64,000 nucleotides of DNA from Immersiella caudata (GCA_030512335.1 JAULSU010000004.1:992001-1056000), one strand, 5' to 3'; counted from the first letter of the stretch, positions 11,614 through 21,115 are shown. Notes: generated by a model from the sequence alone, not told the origin. Numbers and translations are program-made.

Positions 11614-12253
11614 GATTAATCGAGTTAAGCGAGTAAAGTGTGAAAGCGATGCTTTCCTGCCAACAGGGCCAGGGAGTTCAGGGCTTCTTATACCCACGAT
11701 CTCGAGCTTGTTACCTCTATCCCCTATTCCAAACACAGAGTTTGGGGATGGCTGGTTGTGTGTATCAGTGGCATGTGGATCTTTGGCCGCGTTGTGGCTG
11801 AAAGTTACCTGGTTTGGCACGTGGAGTTGACTTTGAAAGGTAAACGTGGAAAACACTGCTGGGTGCGGTGTCCTGGCGTCTTCTGTGTTTTGCCCATCGT
11901 TAACTACCTGAACGAAAGTAGGAAGCGCAGAGCTCGGCGGGCAGGAACATATGCTATGCGGTTGAGAAAGACTGTCATGTCCCTCCCTGTCTAGTGTGTC
12001 GTCTGACGCCACTGAGTTCTTGTCCCTGGAACTTCAAACGTCATCAACGACAAAGAGCAGCCATTTCAAACAGAGCAGCAGAAAGGCAAATTCAATGGAA
12101 TTTCTTATATCCCTGTAAACTTTGAAGTTCCCCTTTCAGCTCCACCAAGCCCGGACCCCTTTTCACCCCAACCCCTGAACCCCTGAGCTCCTGACTCGCG
12201 CCGCACAACAGCCACCCATAACCTAGCCAAGCAGTCACAGAATCATCAATAGG
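11614..12253. other. intergenic
   Basis: An open frame on the minus strand (11530-12012) overlaps the foldback arm and has no recognisable domain. It is not accepted as a gene. The last 100 bp is C- and A-rich, as is common upstream of fungal tRNA genes. Confidence 0.45.
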
Positions 12254-12375
12254 GGTGAGATAACCGAGCGGTCTAAGGCGCTACGTTCGGGTCCTCCTTA
12301 ATTTCATCCTCTCTATCATCGTAGAGAGAGATTCTGTAGTCTGAAAGGGAGTGGGTTCGAATCCCACTCTCATCA
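12254..12375 (+). tRNA. leucine-type tRNA with intron; anticodon loop reads CGG (Pro codon)
   Basis: The acceptor stem GGTGAGA (12254-12260) pairs with TCTCATC (12368-12374), followed by A73. The D arm has the leucine-type sequence GAGCGGTCTAAGGCG. Anticodon stem CTACG (12281-12285) pairs with TGTAG (12335-12339). The loop starts TT-CGG-G, and a 42-bp intron sits at the canonical position after base 37 (12292-12333). The variable arm is long (TCTGAAAGGGA) and the T arm is GTGGG/TTCGAAT/CCCAC. This is a class II scaffold, and in eukaryotic tRNA-Leu the same loop usually reads CAG, so base 35 looks changed from A to G. Base 10 is A, giving a weak D-stem pair. It could be a decoding variant, a leucine-charged misreader of CCG, or a decaying gene. 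Confidence 0.7.
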
Positions 12376-12814
12376 TTAGTACTCTTTTTAATGTCTGTAA
12401 GCTCGCAAAGGGGTTCTTTTCGCTCCTTCAAAAGGCTGGGGAGGATCTAGGTGCTACGGTAGCTTGGAGGTTGAGACTAGGGTGTAGTCAAACTCGCAAC
12501 CGGAACTATTTACGCTTCAGCCGAGGGAGGAGGCATTCAGTTCTCGTGTGCTGAGGCACAAGCAGACGAGGAAAGCGGGCATAACCGCCGCTATTTATTG
12601 TTAAATGAGGTTCTCGGTGAGCAAGACTGAAGAACTTGCATCAGGTTAGGCGTCCAAGGCACGCACCCAGCCCAGACTCACTTCCTAACCTTGGCCACGG
12701 GGATGCCAGGGCAGCACTCTCCCTTCATTCAAACACATTGCACCCATTTTCCTCAGCTCTCCAAGCAAAAAGAAGCCCTTCTCCTTCCCCCAGAGCCATC
12801 GGAAAGGAAGGTGC
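12376..12814. other. spacer between two tRNA genes
   Basis: A T-run follows the first tRNA (about 12384-12390) and could end polymerase III transcription. Nothing else was seen. Confidence 0.5.
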
Positions 12815-12933
12815 TGACGAGAGTGGGATTCGAACCCACGCCCTTTCGGACTTCGGGATCAAGATCTCGAGAGATGATGATGTTACTAAGGAACACCCTA
12901 ACTTAGCGCCTTAGACCGCTGGGCCATCTCCAC
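12815..12933 (-). tRNA. degenerate leucine-type tRNA with intron; anticodon loop reads AGG (Pro codon)
   Basis: Read on the minus strand, it has a D arm like the gene at 12254 (GCC...AGCGGTCTAAGGC), 5' anticodon-stem bases CTAAG, loop TT-AGG-G (anticodon at 12899-12897), an intron-like insertion, the variable-arm motif TCCGAAAGGGC, and a perfect T arm GTGGG/TTCGAAT/CCCAC. The acceptor stem GTGGAGA against TCTCGTC has two mismatches. The 3' anticodon stem cannot be placed with full pairing: CTTGA or CGAAG both pair partly. It is therefore either a tRNA with an unusual intron boundary or a pseudogene. The leucine tRNA most like it would read AAG here, so base 35 again looks like A to G. Confidence 0.5.
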
Positions 12934-13631
12934 CTGTTGTCGTTAAGATGGAGGAGTTTTCTTGCGTTATGAGGTTGTGGGAGGTATGCGAGTCATAGGT
13001 GGGTGGAAAGGCTAGGGCTTGGTGGGGTTGACAGAATGAGGGAGGTTTGTTAACATGGATATGGACTGTAGTCTGTGAGAGATTCCGCTTCGCACTTGGA
13101 TTGTGCTTCTTGAGCTTCATGGAGTGTGGACTTTTCCCTGGGTGCTGAATTGTTTTATCTGACCGTCTGGAGGGACAACAGTGTGTCACAGGTCTTGGGC
13201 AGAGTGTGAACAGCAAGGTAATCGCAAAAGCCACTGAAGATGCAATGTCAAAATCTTGCTGTTGAGACGCAACAAGACTTTGAGAAAGTCTCCATGTAGG
13301 GGCTCCTCAGTGCTGTTTTCTCGTCAGCAGGAACGACAAAGACAGAATGAAAAGCAGCAAACACAGAGGAAAGGCCGTGCATTATGCAAGTTGAAAGGCA
13401 GTGAATGAACAGACTTGTCCCAAAGTCGCAAGGTGATACTGGAAGCGTGACTTATTCCAAAGGGGGGCTTCGCTGAGCGGTGCAGCTGGACTGACCACGG
13501 TCCGACCATGCTCAAGCCATGAAGAGACCATCCATGGAGACACCGATGGCCGCTGTCTTGCGGGAGTTGGCGAAACAAGCCCAGACACCGAAAAGGGGTG
13601 TTCCCACACTTTCATCCCAACAAATCAACCA
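12934..13631. other. spacer between tRNA genes
   Basis: Only short frames on both strands; no gene recognised. Confidence 0.5.
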
Positions 13632-13702
13632 GCGTCAGTGGTTTAGTGGTAAAATCCATCGTTGCCATCGATGGGCCCCGCGCGCGATTCGCGGCTGACG
13701 CA
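13632..13702 (+). tRNA. tRNA-Gly (GCC)
   Basis: Full cloverleaf, 71 nt. Acceptor GCGTCAG pairs perfectly with CTGACGC, followed by A73. D arm is GTTTAGTGGTAAAAT, anticodon stem CATCG/CGATG with loop TTGCCAT (anticodon GCC), and T arm CCGCG/CGCGATT/CGCGG. The T-loop is slightly unusual in starting CG instead of TT; otherwise it is canonical. No intron. Confidence 0.9.
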
Positions 13703-13734
13703 TCCCGGTGACATTCTCATGTGGAGTCACCCAA

Positions 13735-13806
13735 GCCCGCTTGGCTCAGTGGTAGAGCGTGTCACTAGTAATGACAAGGTCGTCAGTTCAATTCTGGCAG
13801 TGGGCA
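13735..13806 (+). tRNA. tRNA-Thr (AGT)
   Basis: Full cloverleaf, 72 nt, 32 bp after tRNA-Gly on the same strand. Acceptor GCCCGCT pairs with AGTGGGC (one G-T pair), then A73. D arm is GGCTCAGTGGTAGAGC, anticodon stem TGTCA/TGACA with loop CTAGTAA (anticodon AGT), variable loop AGGTC, and T arm GTCAG/TTCAATT/CTGGC. No intron. The close spacing would allow co-transcription with tRNA-Gly, which is an inference only. Confidence 0.92.
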
Positions 13807-14025
13807 ATGCTTCCTTTCTGCCAGCATTAGAGACATCGCTAGGGGTGATGGCTTTTGCTAGTAGAGAGGATGTGCGATGGGGATGGCTTAGGGGCTTAGT
13901 GGTGGGCAGAGCCTGGTGGGAAAGAGATTCTCAATGTTTGAACATCAAGCTGTACATTCTTCAACACCCATCTGAACTGCCCCTGGTCGCATCCATCGTG
14001 TTCTAGTGTCCAACCCCAGCTACAT

Positions 14026-14959
14026 CTAAGGGATGGGATTTGGCGGAATCTTCGGCGGCTTCGACTCATTGCCCATCGGCCCTATCAAATCCTGATGCCC
14101 ACCATTCTCGTCCTTCCACGCCGCAGGAATAATGCTCCACGACACTGAAGTGTCAATTTCCGAGCTGATTATATGTGAAGCCCCCATCCTGAAGATCACC
14201 GGACTCAGCGACGACCCCTTTATGCGCTGGGTCAAGCTTGGCGACAAAATCGAGGAGGCGGCCGTCATCCGCGTTAAGCGTCAGATTCTGTGTGTTGGTT
14301 GTGTAAGGCGGGAGCTTTTCAACCTCGTTGATCAAGGCCTTGTCAAAGTAGAGCTGTCCAATATGGGCAACTCCACCACCGGCGATGTTACCGTTCGGCT
14401 GCCGCTTGGCATCGAGAAAAATCATGGCATAAATGTGTACTGCCCGATTATTATACTGACCTGGGAAGAAGGTGTCGAACTTGGCTATCCCGTCTTCGAA
14501 AATCTGGATGTCGATGTTCGTGGGACACCGGCCTCGCCCTCGGTCAGGTTGCGACAGACCTGCTCATCGCTAACGTAGAGCGGACCCTCAGACACAAGGG
14601 GCGCCATCATGCAGGCTCCGTCGTCGGCAAAAAGAACCTCAGGCTTGGTGTCTTTGTTGAACGGCTTCTTGACTTGGTGATTCTTGTTGACGTACTCCTG
14701 CTTGGCGCCGGTGTAGTGACACGCTCCGACATCCAAGATTGCGGTGCTCCCTCAGCCGCTCGAATTCAATCTGGCGGCGAGCGATGGTCCTCCTGAAAAA
14801 CTCTGGCTCTCGAAAGGCGGCCTGACACTGAGAGATGTGCGGCGTGCGGTGGTGCAGGGGTCGGGCGGCATGTGGATAGATCTCTAACTCTTCGCCAGGA
14901 TGCGAAAGGCGAAGCTGGACGCTGAGAAGCAGGAAGGAAAGCAAATTGATCCACGCCAT
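14026..14959 (-). pseudogene. secreted intradiol ring-cleavage dioxygenase pseudogene
   Basis: The order of fungal extracellular intradiol dioxygenase motifs is kept on the minus strand across several frames. They are: a signal peptide and HPGE propeptide start (14959), a charged propeptide helix (RRQIEFERLREHR), a frameshift near 14740, SEGPLYVSDE...NLTEGEAGVP, then a jump to IFEDGIAKFDTFFPGQY and NNRAVHIY, HIGQLYFDKALINEVE...PYTTNTQ...NADDG, and a frameshift near 14165 to a typical C-terminus (SWSIIPAAW). Some 50-60 residues between GVP and the DG..F.T..PG block are missing, taking the first iron-ligand Tyr (the WHCN..G.YS region of the family). The second His of the HIH motif is Tyr here. 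It cannot bind iron normally and is a true pseudogene, not only an assembly slip. Confidence 0.8.
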
Positions 14960-16547
14960 CGTCTGAGAAGAAATCAGTCAGCAGATGTTAGTTGGGAATA
15001 CGGGCAGCCAGTAGGCCCAACACGTCTAGGACCCATTTCATACATCAATATCAGCCAGAAGAATTCTCTGAGAAATACCACTGCCGCCCGACTCAATTTC
15101 TCGCCCGCGCTAGATGTAAGCTCGAGACAATTCTGCGTCATCTAGATAGTATCCAAACTAGACCCTTGCAGGCGTTGTGGCCAACCGGGTACCTATCCCT
15201 GATGCTGAGAGATTCGCTGGCCCCGGCTTTGGAAATGTATAGCAACCTCGGTGAGAGTTCGTGTAACTCCCTTGACAATCGTCGGCGCGCCCCATTGCCG
15301 GCAACCGTGGGGAAGTGGTAGTTAAGATCAGCCAGGAGCTCCGAGCCTGTAGGAATGTGGCGCTTATAAATGCGTACCGTCTGCTCGGAAAAATCACGCG
15401 CAGCCCGTCCAGATGCCAGAGTTGAATGCAAGGGTCTTTTCATGGCTTCAGGGCGAGGAGGAAATAGAAGATCGAGTGCCATGCAGGTAAATCTTCTGCT
15501 AGGTGGGGGAATGTGGGTGAAGAGGGAGGTTGCGGTGGACTTGGAAGGTGCGTTTCAGGTGGGTAGACCTAGAGCCGGCATTTCAAATTATTGGGCAGCA
15601 GAAAGTGTTTTCCATCAAATAAAAGCATTTGCCCCTTTCTTAAGTTCTTCGGGGACCGATTTGTTCGGGCAAAGCTTTCCCCTTGTTCAGCTACCAAACG
15701 GAAAAAGTCTACCTACGGTAGTCAGTCAGCTTTCAAAACCAAATCTTCCCCCAATCTTCCAAGTATACTACCTAGCACCCTGCCCTTGGTGGAACTAGGT
15801 CCCGATCAAGAAGGAAAGAACGCCAGCCTCAAAACAGTTAATGGGAGGTTCAACATAGAGCACTCTGTTTTTTTTTTTGTTTTTTTTTCAGATCTTCAAG
15901 GCCTTTGGAAAGACATAATAGTCAAGACGCCCCAAACCCGGGCTTGTGAAGCGGGAGGTCGACCACACCCTCACAAAGCTCGTTCACTCCGAGTCCACCC
16001 TTATATTGGAACGCCAATGTCACGCTAACGTAGAGTTCTAGCCACTAATTTGTTGCATCGATGTCCATCCAAGGAGCCTCTCCACCAATCCTTCGAAGAG
16101 TTGGAGTCTATGTCCAAACCCCAGCTCCACCCTGAAAGCCCCGGATTTAATAACTCCGGACCTCCGGCCGGACGTATTGCAATCGAATTTGCTTGCTGAA
16201 ACGACGGCAACGTTGGAATCATTGCTAGACTTGATGACAAATCGTTTCTGGTGCCATGCGAGAAGATCCCAATTACTCAGCATCATCACACGTGAAAGCA
16301 CGACTTGACGCAAGGTCCTCAGCCCGCTGCAGCACAGATGGCAACCTCAGTAAGGGGTTCATTTCATGACCTCGACGCAGCACATAAACCCGTCAAAACA
16401 CCTAGCTCACTCACATGTACTGAGATTTAAACCTCTTGGCCCCGGGATCAAACACACCAAACCACGCCGTAACCAGTCCGTCTATCCATCAACTTGCGAG
16501 TCACATTCTTTATACCCAACACCAACCTCTGAACTACCAAGCACACC
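14960..16547. other. intergenic
   Basis: No recognisable gene. A 114-codon minus-strand frame (15138-15482) has no known motif. T-runs lie at 15869-15888. The promoter of the MDR gene is at the right end (TTTATACCC near 16510). Confidence 0.5.
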
Positions 16548-17730
16548 ATGACCACAATCCCCCCAACCCACCTAATCTTCCGCCGCTCCCCCGGAACCCC
16601 CTCCCATTCCACCCCCCTCCCCCTCATCCAAACCACCGAACACACCCTCCCTCCCTCCGGCCTGGCCGCCCATCAAATCCTCATCCGTATCCGCGCTGTC
16701 TCCCTCAACTACCGCGACGTGCTCATCCCCCGCGGTACATACCCCGGCGTATCCCTCCCTGAGGGAATCCCCACCTCGGACTGTGCCGCCGAAGTCATTC
16801 TCATCGGGTCAGCGGTAACGAGGGTGAAGGTGGGAGATAGAGTCTGTCCGGCGTTCGATCTTGTGAATTTAGATGGGGTGGTTCAAAGGGAGGGACATGA
16901 AGCGTTGGGAGGTGAGGTAGATGGGGTGCTGAGGGAGTGGGCGGTGTATCGGGAGGAGGAGTTGGTAAAGTTGCCGGGGCATTTGTCGTGGGAGGAGGCG
17001 GCGACGATTAGTTGTGCGGGGGTTACGGCTTGGAATGCGTTGGGGATGGGGGAGGGGGTTGGGAAGGAGGGGAAGACGGTGTTGATTCAGGGTGAGTTGG
17101 GTTGGGCTTGTTTTGCTGAGCGGGTGGGTGCTAACGGGTGTAGGGACTGGGGGAGTGAGTTTGTTTAGTCTGCTTATTGCGCTGGCGGCGGGGATGAAGC
17201 CGATTGTTACGTCGTCGTCGGATGAGAAGCTTGAGAGCCTAAGGGCGAAACTTGGGATGCCGGAGTTGATGGGGTATAACTACCGCACGCATCCAGATCA
17301 GGCGGCTGAGGTGAAGAAGTTGACGGGTGGTCGTGGCGTTGATATGATTATTGACAACACGGGACCATCCGGGTTTCCGGCGAATCTAGACTCGCTTGTG
17401 CGGCAGAGGGGCGTTATCTCCATCGTGGGGTTCCTCACGGGTATGACGGCTGACTGGAACCCCGGCTTGCTGCTGGGCCTGATTGGCAAGACGGCAAGAT
17501 TGCAGTGAGTTGAGGTGGGTGCCTGTACTGAATCGTTGCTAACAGGTTTCAGGGGGGTTGCTGTGGGTTCAAGAGACGATTTCGACGCGTTGAATCGCTT
17601 CTTCGAGGAGAAAAAAGTCAGCCTGGCTCCGCTGGTCGATCATCGCATCTTCGACTTCAAAGACTCGCAGGCTGCCTTCGATTACCTGTGGTCCGGGAAG
17701 CATGTCGGCAAGGTCGTAATAAGGGTGTAG
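16548..17730 (+). CDS. zinc-independent MDR family alcohol dehydrogenase / quinone reductase-like
   Basis: Exons 16548-17091, 17144-17504 and 17553-17730 (introns of 52 and 48 bp, both with CTAAC branches) give 360 residues. The N-terminal GroES-like fold has the signature AVSLNYRDVLIPRG...GVSLPEGIPTSDCAAEV. The Rossmann fold follows with GTGGVS at about 182-187 and ends in the usual GVAVGSRDDFDALNRFF...GKHVGKVVI. No zinc-ligand Cys/His cluster is seen, so an NAD(P)H-dependent reductase of the MDR type is expected; the substrate is unknown. Intron 1 interrupts exactly the glycine-rich dinucleotide loop. It is convergent with the thioesterase gene (170 bp between stops). Confidence 0.92.
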
Positions 17731-17899
17731 CATAGTAGGGTCGAGAGGGTCGCCCAGGTGAACAGAACTGCAACTTGTATAGTCAAGCTTCCAATCCAAT
17801 CCAAAAGATTGACCACATGGCATTATACGCCCACCAACTCCATCTATCTATGCTTTCACACACCCAGCGCCATGCAATGCACCTATCCAAAACCAACAC

Positions 17900-18508
17900 T
17901 TAAATCTTCGCCAAAAGCTGAACAAACAACCCCTCCGACCGACACAACACCGTCCCCTTCTCATCCTCCATGTGCCCCTCCACGAACTGCTTCCTCCCCT
18001 CCATCTTCGTGGTCCTTGCCCTCACCATCACCGTAGTTCCCTCGACCGACGTCCGCACCGGGCTCAGAAACTTTGTGTTCAGATACGCCGTCATCTGCTC
18101 CGCCTGCGAGCCAACCCCCCTCTGCCGATTAATCGCCGCGAGCTGGCCCAGGCATTCGTCCATAATGGACATGACGATCCCTCCGTGGCATATGCCACGC
18201 CATCCGTTGATCATCGGTCCCAGGGTAAGAAAGGCGCCGACCTCGGTGATCAAGTCTTGAGGATTGGCGGGCTGAGAGTAGAAGACGGTGTAGGCTTTGA
18301 TGGCGTCTGGCCGGTTGAGGGTTTCAGCCATTAGTGTCTCCTCAAAATCGGGTTTGGGATAGCGAGTTAGGCATTTCTCAAACACGGCGTTGGGGGTTGC
18401 GGCCACGTGCGCGGCGCACCAGGGGATGGCGGCGAAGTGGGCGACTTCGGGATCGGGAATGGCTTCTTCCCGGGTGGGGTTTGGCTTTTGAGTGTCTGCC
18501 GCCATCAT
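17900..18508 (-). CDS. PaaI-like acyl-CoA thioesterase (4HBT hot-dog fold)
   Basis: Single exon, 202 residues. The hot-dog signature lies at about 104-122 (ICHGGIVMSIMDECLG): HGG at 108-110 and the catalytic-type acidic pair DE at 117-118. It is followed by the strand pattern TKFLSPVRTSVEGTTVMVRART and a final VLCRSEGLFVQL. The family hydrolyses acyl-CoA thioesters. The ~60-residue N-terminal extension is soluble, without an obvious signal peptide. Two start codons lie in a row (18508 and 18505); the first is used. It shares a 977-bp divergent upstream region with another thioesterase-superfamily gene at 19486, and the MDR gene is convergent. Co-function is possible but not shown by the sequence. 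Confidence 0.88.
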   Translation of the reverse strand: MMAADTQKPNPTREEAIPDPEVAHFAAIPWCAAHVAATPNAVFEKCLTRYPKPDFEETLMAETLNRPDAIKAYTVFYSQPANPQDLITEVGAFLTLGPMINGWRGICHGGIVMSIMDECLGQLAAINRQRGVGSQAEQMTAYLNTKFLSPVRTSVEGTTVMVRARTTKMEGRKQFVEGHMEDEKGTVLCRSEGLFVQLLAKI

Positions 18509-19423
18509 GGTTGGTGACGCGCGTGTTGCGGGAGGCTGGATGGTTGGTGTTCAGTAAGCTGCGCCGTTGCGGAAGTAGGATTGCGCCGTCTTCCCGCGGC
18601 CGCGGCGCCGGGATGGGCGGGAGACGTGGAAATAAGATGCGGTTTGACTGGTTTGGTGGAGCCGTGCATTGCCGAGGTTCACTTGATCGGTAGTGCGAAC
18701 GGCCCGGTGTCATCGCCTAGCGCATTGTCAATCGCAGATCTAGAAGCCGAAGGCCGTCATCTCGGAAACTTGCAAACTCCTTGGCGCCGGTCCGAGGCAA
18801 GTGGGTTCATCTGGTGAAATCCCAACGCTGTCAACCCCACATGAGACCACGAAGAAGGGAGCGACGCTGTTGACGTTCAAGCGAAACTGAGGGGCTCTTG
18901 GTCAAGGGTTAGGGCTCGACACCCATCGATAAGACGTCCCCTGCGTCCGATAAGCCCCATCACCCATCCTCAACCAATTTTGGGAGCTCCAGCAGCGACT
19001 CCGCGGACCTGATTTGCCCGACTTATCAACCCCCACACAGCGGCTAACCCCGTGCCTCGGCTCGATCGAGGTAGGGAGTCTCGTCGTGACACCAGTGGTT
19101 GCGACGCCAGGAACCGCACGTCGTGGCAGCGGTGACCTTGCCATGTGCGCGTCGCCTCCACAGCGGATCCGTACCTTTGGACATGCAACCCACCGAGACA
19201 TCCGAAAAGTGCGCGCTACGATAAAACTCAAAGATCGCGCCGCCAGGGGAGATGCCCCTCCCGGGCGCCGCAAATTCGTCCCTCCTTTCCAAGTGCGGGA
19301 GTACACTCCTTTGCTTCGCGCGCAACGCTCCTCTCTGGGTCGTCGTTGTCGTCGTTTTTGTTCTGGCCGCCCTGCGACACCGCGTCGCATCTGTCTTAAC
19401 CACGCGCCGAAGCCCGACGCCGA
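18509..19423. other. divergent intergenic region between two thioesterase-fold genes
   Basis: No coding gene. CG-rich with many short frames; probably holds promoters for both flanking genes. Confidence 0.5.
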
Positions 19424-19430
19424 TATATAA
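19424..19430 (+). promoter_or_regulatory. TATA box of the gene at 19486
   Basis: TATATAA lies 56 bp before the ATG at 19486 in GC-rich surroundings, at a position that fits a short leader. Confidence 0.6.
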
Positions 19431-19485
19431 ACCGCCCTCGGCGAGTAGATGAGCTACAGCCTAGCCAGATAACCAACACCTCATT

Positions 19486-20580
19486 ATGGCGTCCGCAGTT
19501 GGAAAGTTCGGCACCTTCTTCCCGGTCCTAGCCCCGGCCGCCGCAGCTGGTGCCGTGTATGGCGGCCACCGCATCCTCCAAAGCGACTGGAAGGTCTGGC
19601 TTCATCGCTTCGTCTCGGGCCCCGGCCGAACCAGTCGCATCCTCCTCATCCTCTTCGTCATCCTCAACTGGAAGAGCATGCCCCTCGGCTGGACAGTACG
19701 CTTCCCCTCTCCCCCGCAATCCAACCAGAAAACTAACACCCTCCAGTTCCGTGTCTTCCACTCCTGGATCTACCACATCGTCAAACCCAACAAAAAACTC
19801 CCCCAACGCGCCCTCTTCCACTACGCCATCTCCAGCTCCCGCACCTCCTTCCTCGAAACCGACTACAACATGCACAAATCCAACTCGACCTACTTCGCCG
19901 ACATCGACGTCTCCCGCTCGCACCTGGTAACCCACATCCTCGGGTCCTCTGTGCCCAAACTCAACGAGAACGCCAAATACAAACTCGTCCTCGACAAGGA
20001 AGGAAAAGTCGTCAAGGGCGGTTTCGGCATTGGCCTCGGCGCTGTGTTCTGCTCTTTCCGCAAGGAGATTGCGCCTCTTCAGGGTTACGAAATGTGGACG
20101 CGGGTTCTGTCATGGGATCGCAAGTGGCTGTACATCATCACACACTTTGTTCCCAAGGGCAAGGTGAGGCCGACGGCGTGGGATGGTATCAAGGCGGGGC
20201 CGACGCGCAGCAAGGTGGTACGTGATGCGGACGGACAGATGGTGGATGAGCAAGATTGGAGCAAGTATGTGTTTGCGACGGCGGTGAGCAAGTATGTGTT
20301 CAAGGTTGGGCGGTTTACGGTGCATCCGGCGATTGCGATCGAGGCCGCGGGGTTGCTGCCCGAGAGGCCTGGGGAGGGATGGCGTGGAGGAGAGTCTGGC
20401 ACGGGGACGCCGGAGGATTTGGGGGAGATTGATGACAGCGGAGAGTGGGATTGGAGGCGGGTTGAGCATGAGCGGAGGAAGGGGCTGGAACTCGCACAGC
20501 ATTTTGCGGCGTTGGACGGGACGAATGCGTTGTTTGATGGTGGTGAGGACGGCGCGGTGGGTAACTTCCCCATCGGCTGA
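19486..20580 (+). CDS. THEM6-like thioesterase-superfamily membrane-anchored protein
   Basis: The frame is open from 19486 to 20580 (364 codons), but it contains a typical intron at 19696-19746 (51 bp, GTACGC donor, AACTAAC branch, CAG acceptor) that keeps frame. Splicing gives 347 residues and joins LGWT to FRVFHSWIY. An N-terminal hydrophobic helix (RILLILFVILNW, about 50-61) is followed by a hot-dog-type domain with FLETDYNMHKSNSTYFADIDVSR, which matches the fungal/animal THEM6-like group (4HBT_2). The last ~80 residues are acidic and Gly/Glu-rich. Function in the family is poorly known; a membrane-associated acyl-thioesterase role is an inference. Possible intron retention would insert 17 residues next to the anchor. 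Confidence 0.85.
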   Translation: MASAVGKFGTFFPVLAPAAAAGAVYGGHRILQSDWKVWLHRFVSGPGRTSRILLILFVILNWKSMPLGWTVRFPSPPQSNQKTNTLQFRVFHSWIYHIVKPNKKLPQRALFHYAISSSRTSFLETDYNMHKSNSTYFADIDVSRSHLVTHILGSSVPKLNENAKYKLVLDKEGKVVKGGFGIGLGAVFCSFRKEIAPLQGYEMWTRVLSWDRKWLYIITHFVPKGKVRPTAWDGIKAGPTRSKVVRDADGQMVDEQDWSKYVFATAVSKYVFKVGRFTVHPAIAIEAAGLLPERPGEGWRGGESGTGTPEDLGEIDDSGEWDWRRVEHERRKGLELAQHFAALDGTNALFDGGEDGAVGNFPIG

Positions 20581-21040
20581 GGTGGTGGAAGGGTGAAGGG
20601 ATGCATATTACGTCGTCCTCGGGTCGGCGATGGCAGAAGAGCAGCGTAAGGAGTTGGATAAACTATAGACTATCAGACTGGCGCCGGCGTTTCGATAGGA
20701 AGCAGTGCTGGATAGACGGTAGGCAGTGTCGAGGTAGCATTAGGGCTCGCATGGGGTTCGACGTCGACGGCTTGGCTGTTTTCACGAGGAAGGATCAGGA
20801 AGGGTTTCCAAGCGATGGTGAAGACGCATGGCATCTGCTGGGGCATGTGGGGGATAGAGGTTGTTAGACCGCGAGAGATGGGATGAAAGATCAAGGTGCT
20901 CCCAGCAAATACCGCACTTGACCCAGGCTTGCCATCTGATCAATCTCAGGGTATATAAGCAACCCCTCTGGACCCAATGTACGGAACTGGCCTTGCTGTC
21001 GTAGAATAATGCAAGGCAAGGAAAACTCAAGTGGATGCCT
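20581..21040. other. 3' flank of the THEM6-like gene
   Basis: No gene recognised; starts the 8.6-kb interval without protein genes. Confidence 0.5.
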
Positions 21041-21115
21041 CACTGCCTTGGCAGAAGTTGGAATAACGCTCCAGACAAGATACGAAGATGCAGGTTCGAG
21101 TCCCGCCTGCAGCGC
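21041..21115 (+). other. tRNA-like fragment
   Basis: A T-arm-like block (GCAGG, loop TTCGAGT, CCCGC; one mismatch) at 21090-21106 is preceded by GGCAGAAGTTGG, resembling a D arm. The anticodon arm lacks a proper loop with U33, and the 5' partner of the acceptor stem is not found. It is probably a decayed tRNA or chance similarity. Confidence 0.25.

Noticed and set aside
11530..12012. 160-codon minus-strand frame with Thr-rich tail
   Set aside because: The tail is the translated microsatellite of the foldback arm; no domain and no splice or promoter support.
21041..21115. complete tRNA gene
   Set aside because: Only the T arm fits. The anticodon loop has no U33 and the acceptor stem has no 5' partner, so it is listed only as a tRNA-like fragment.
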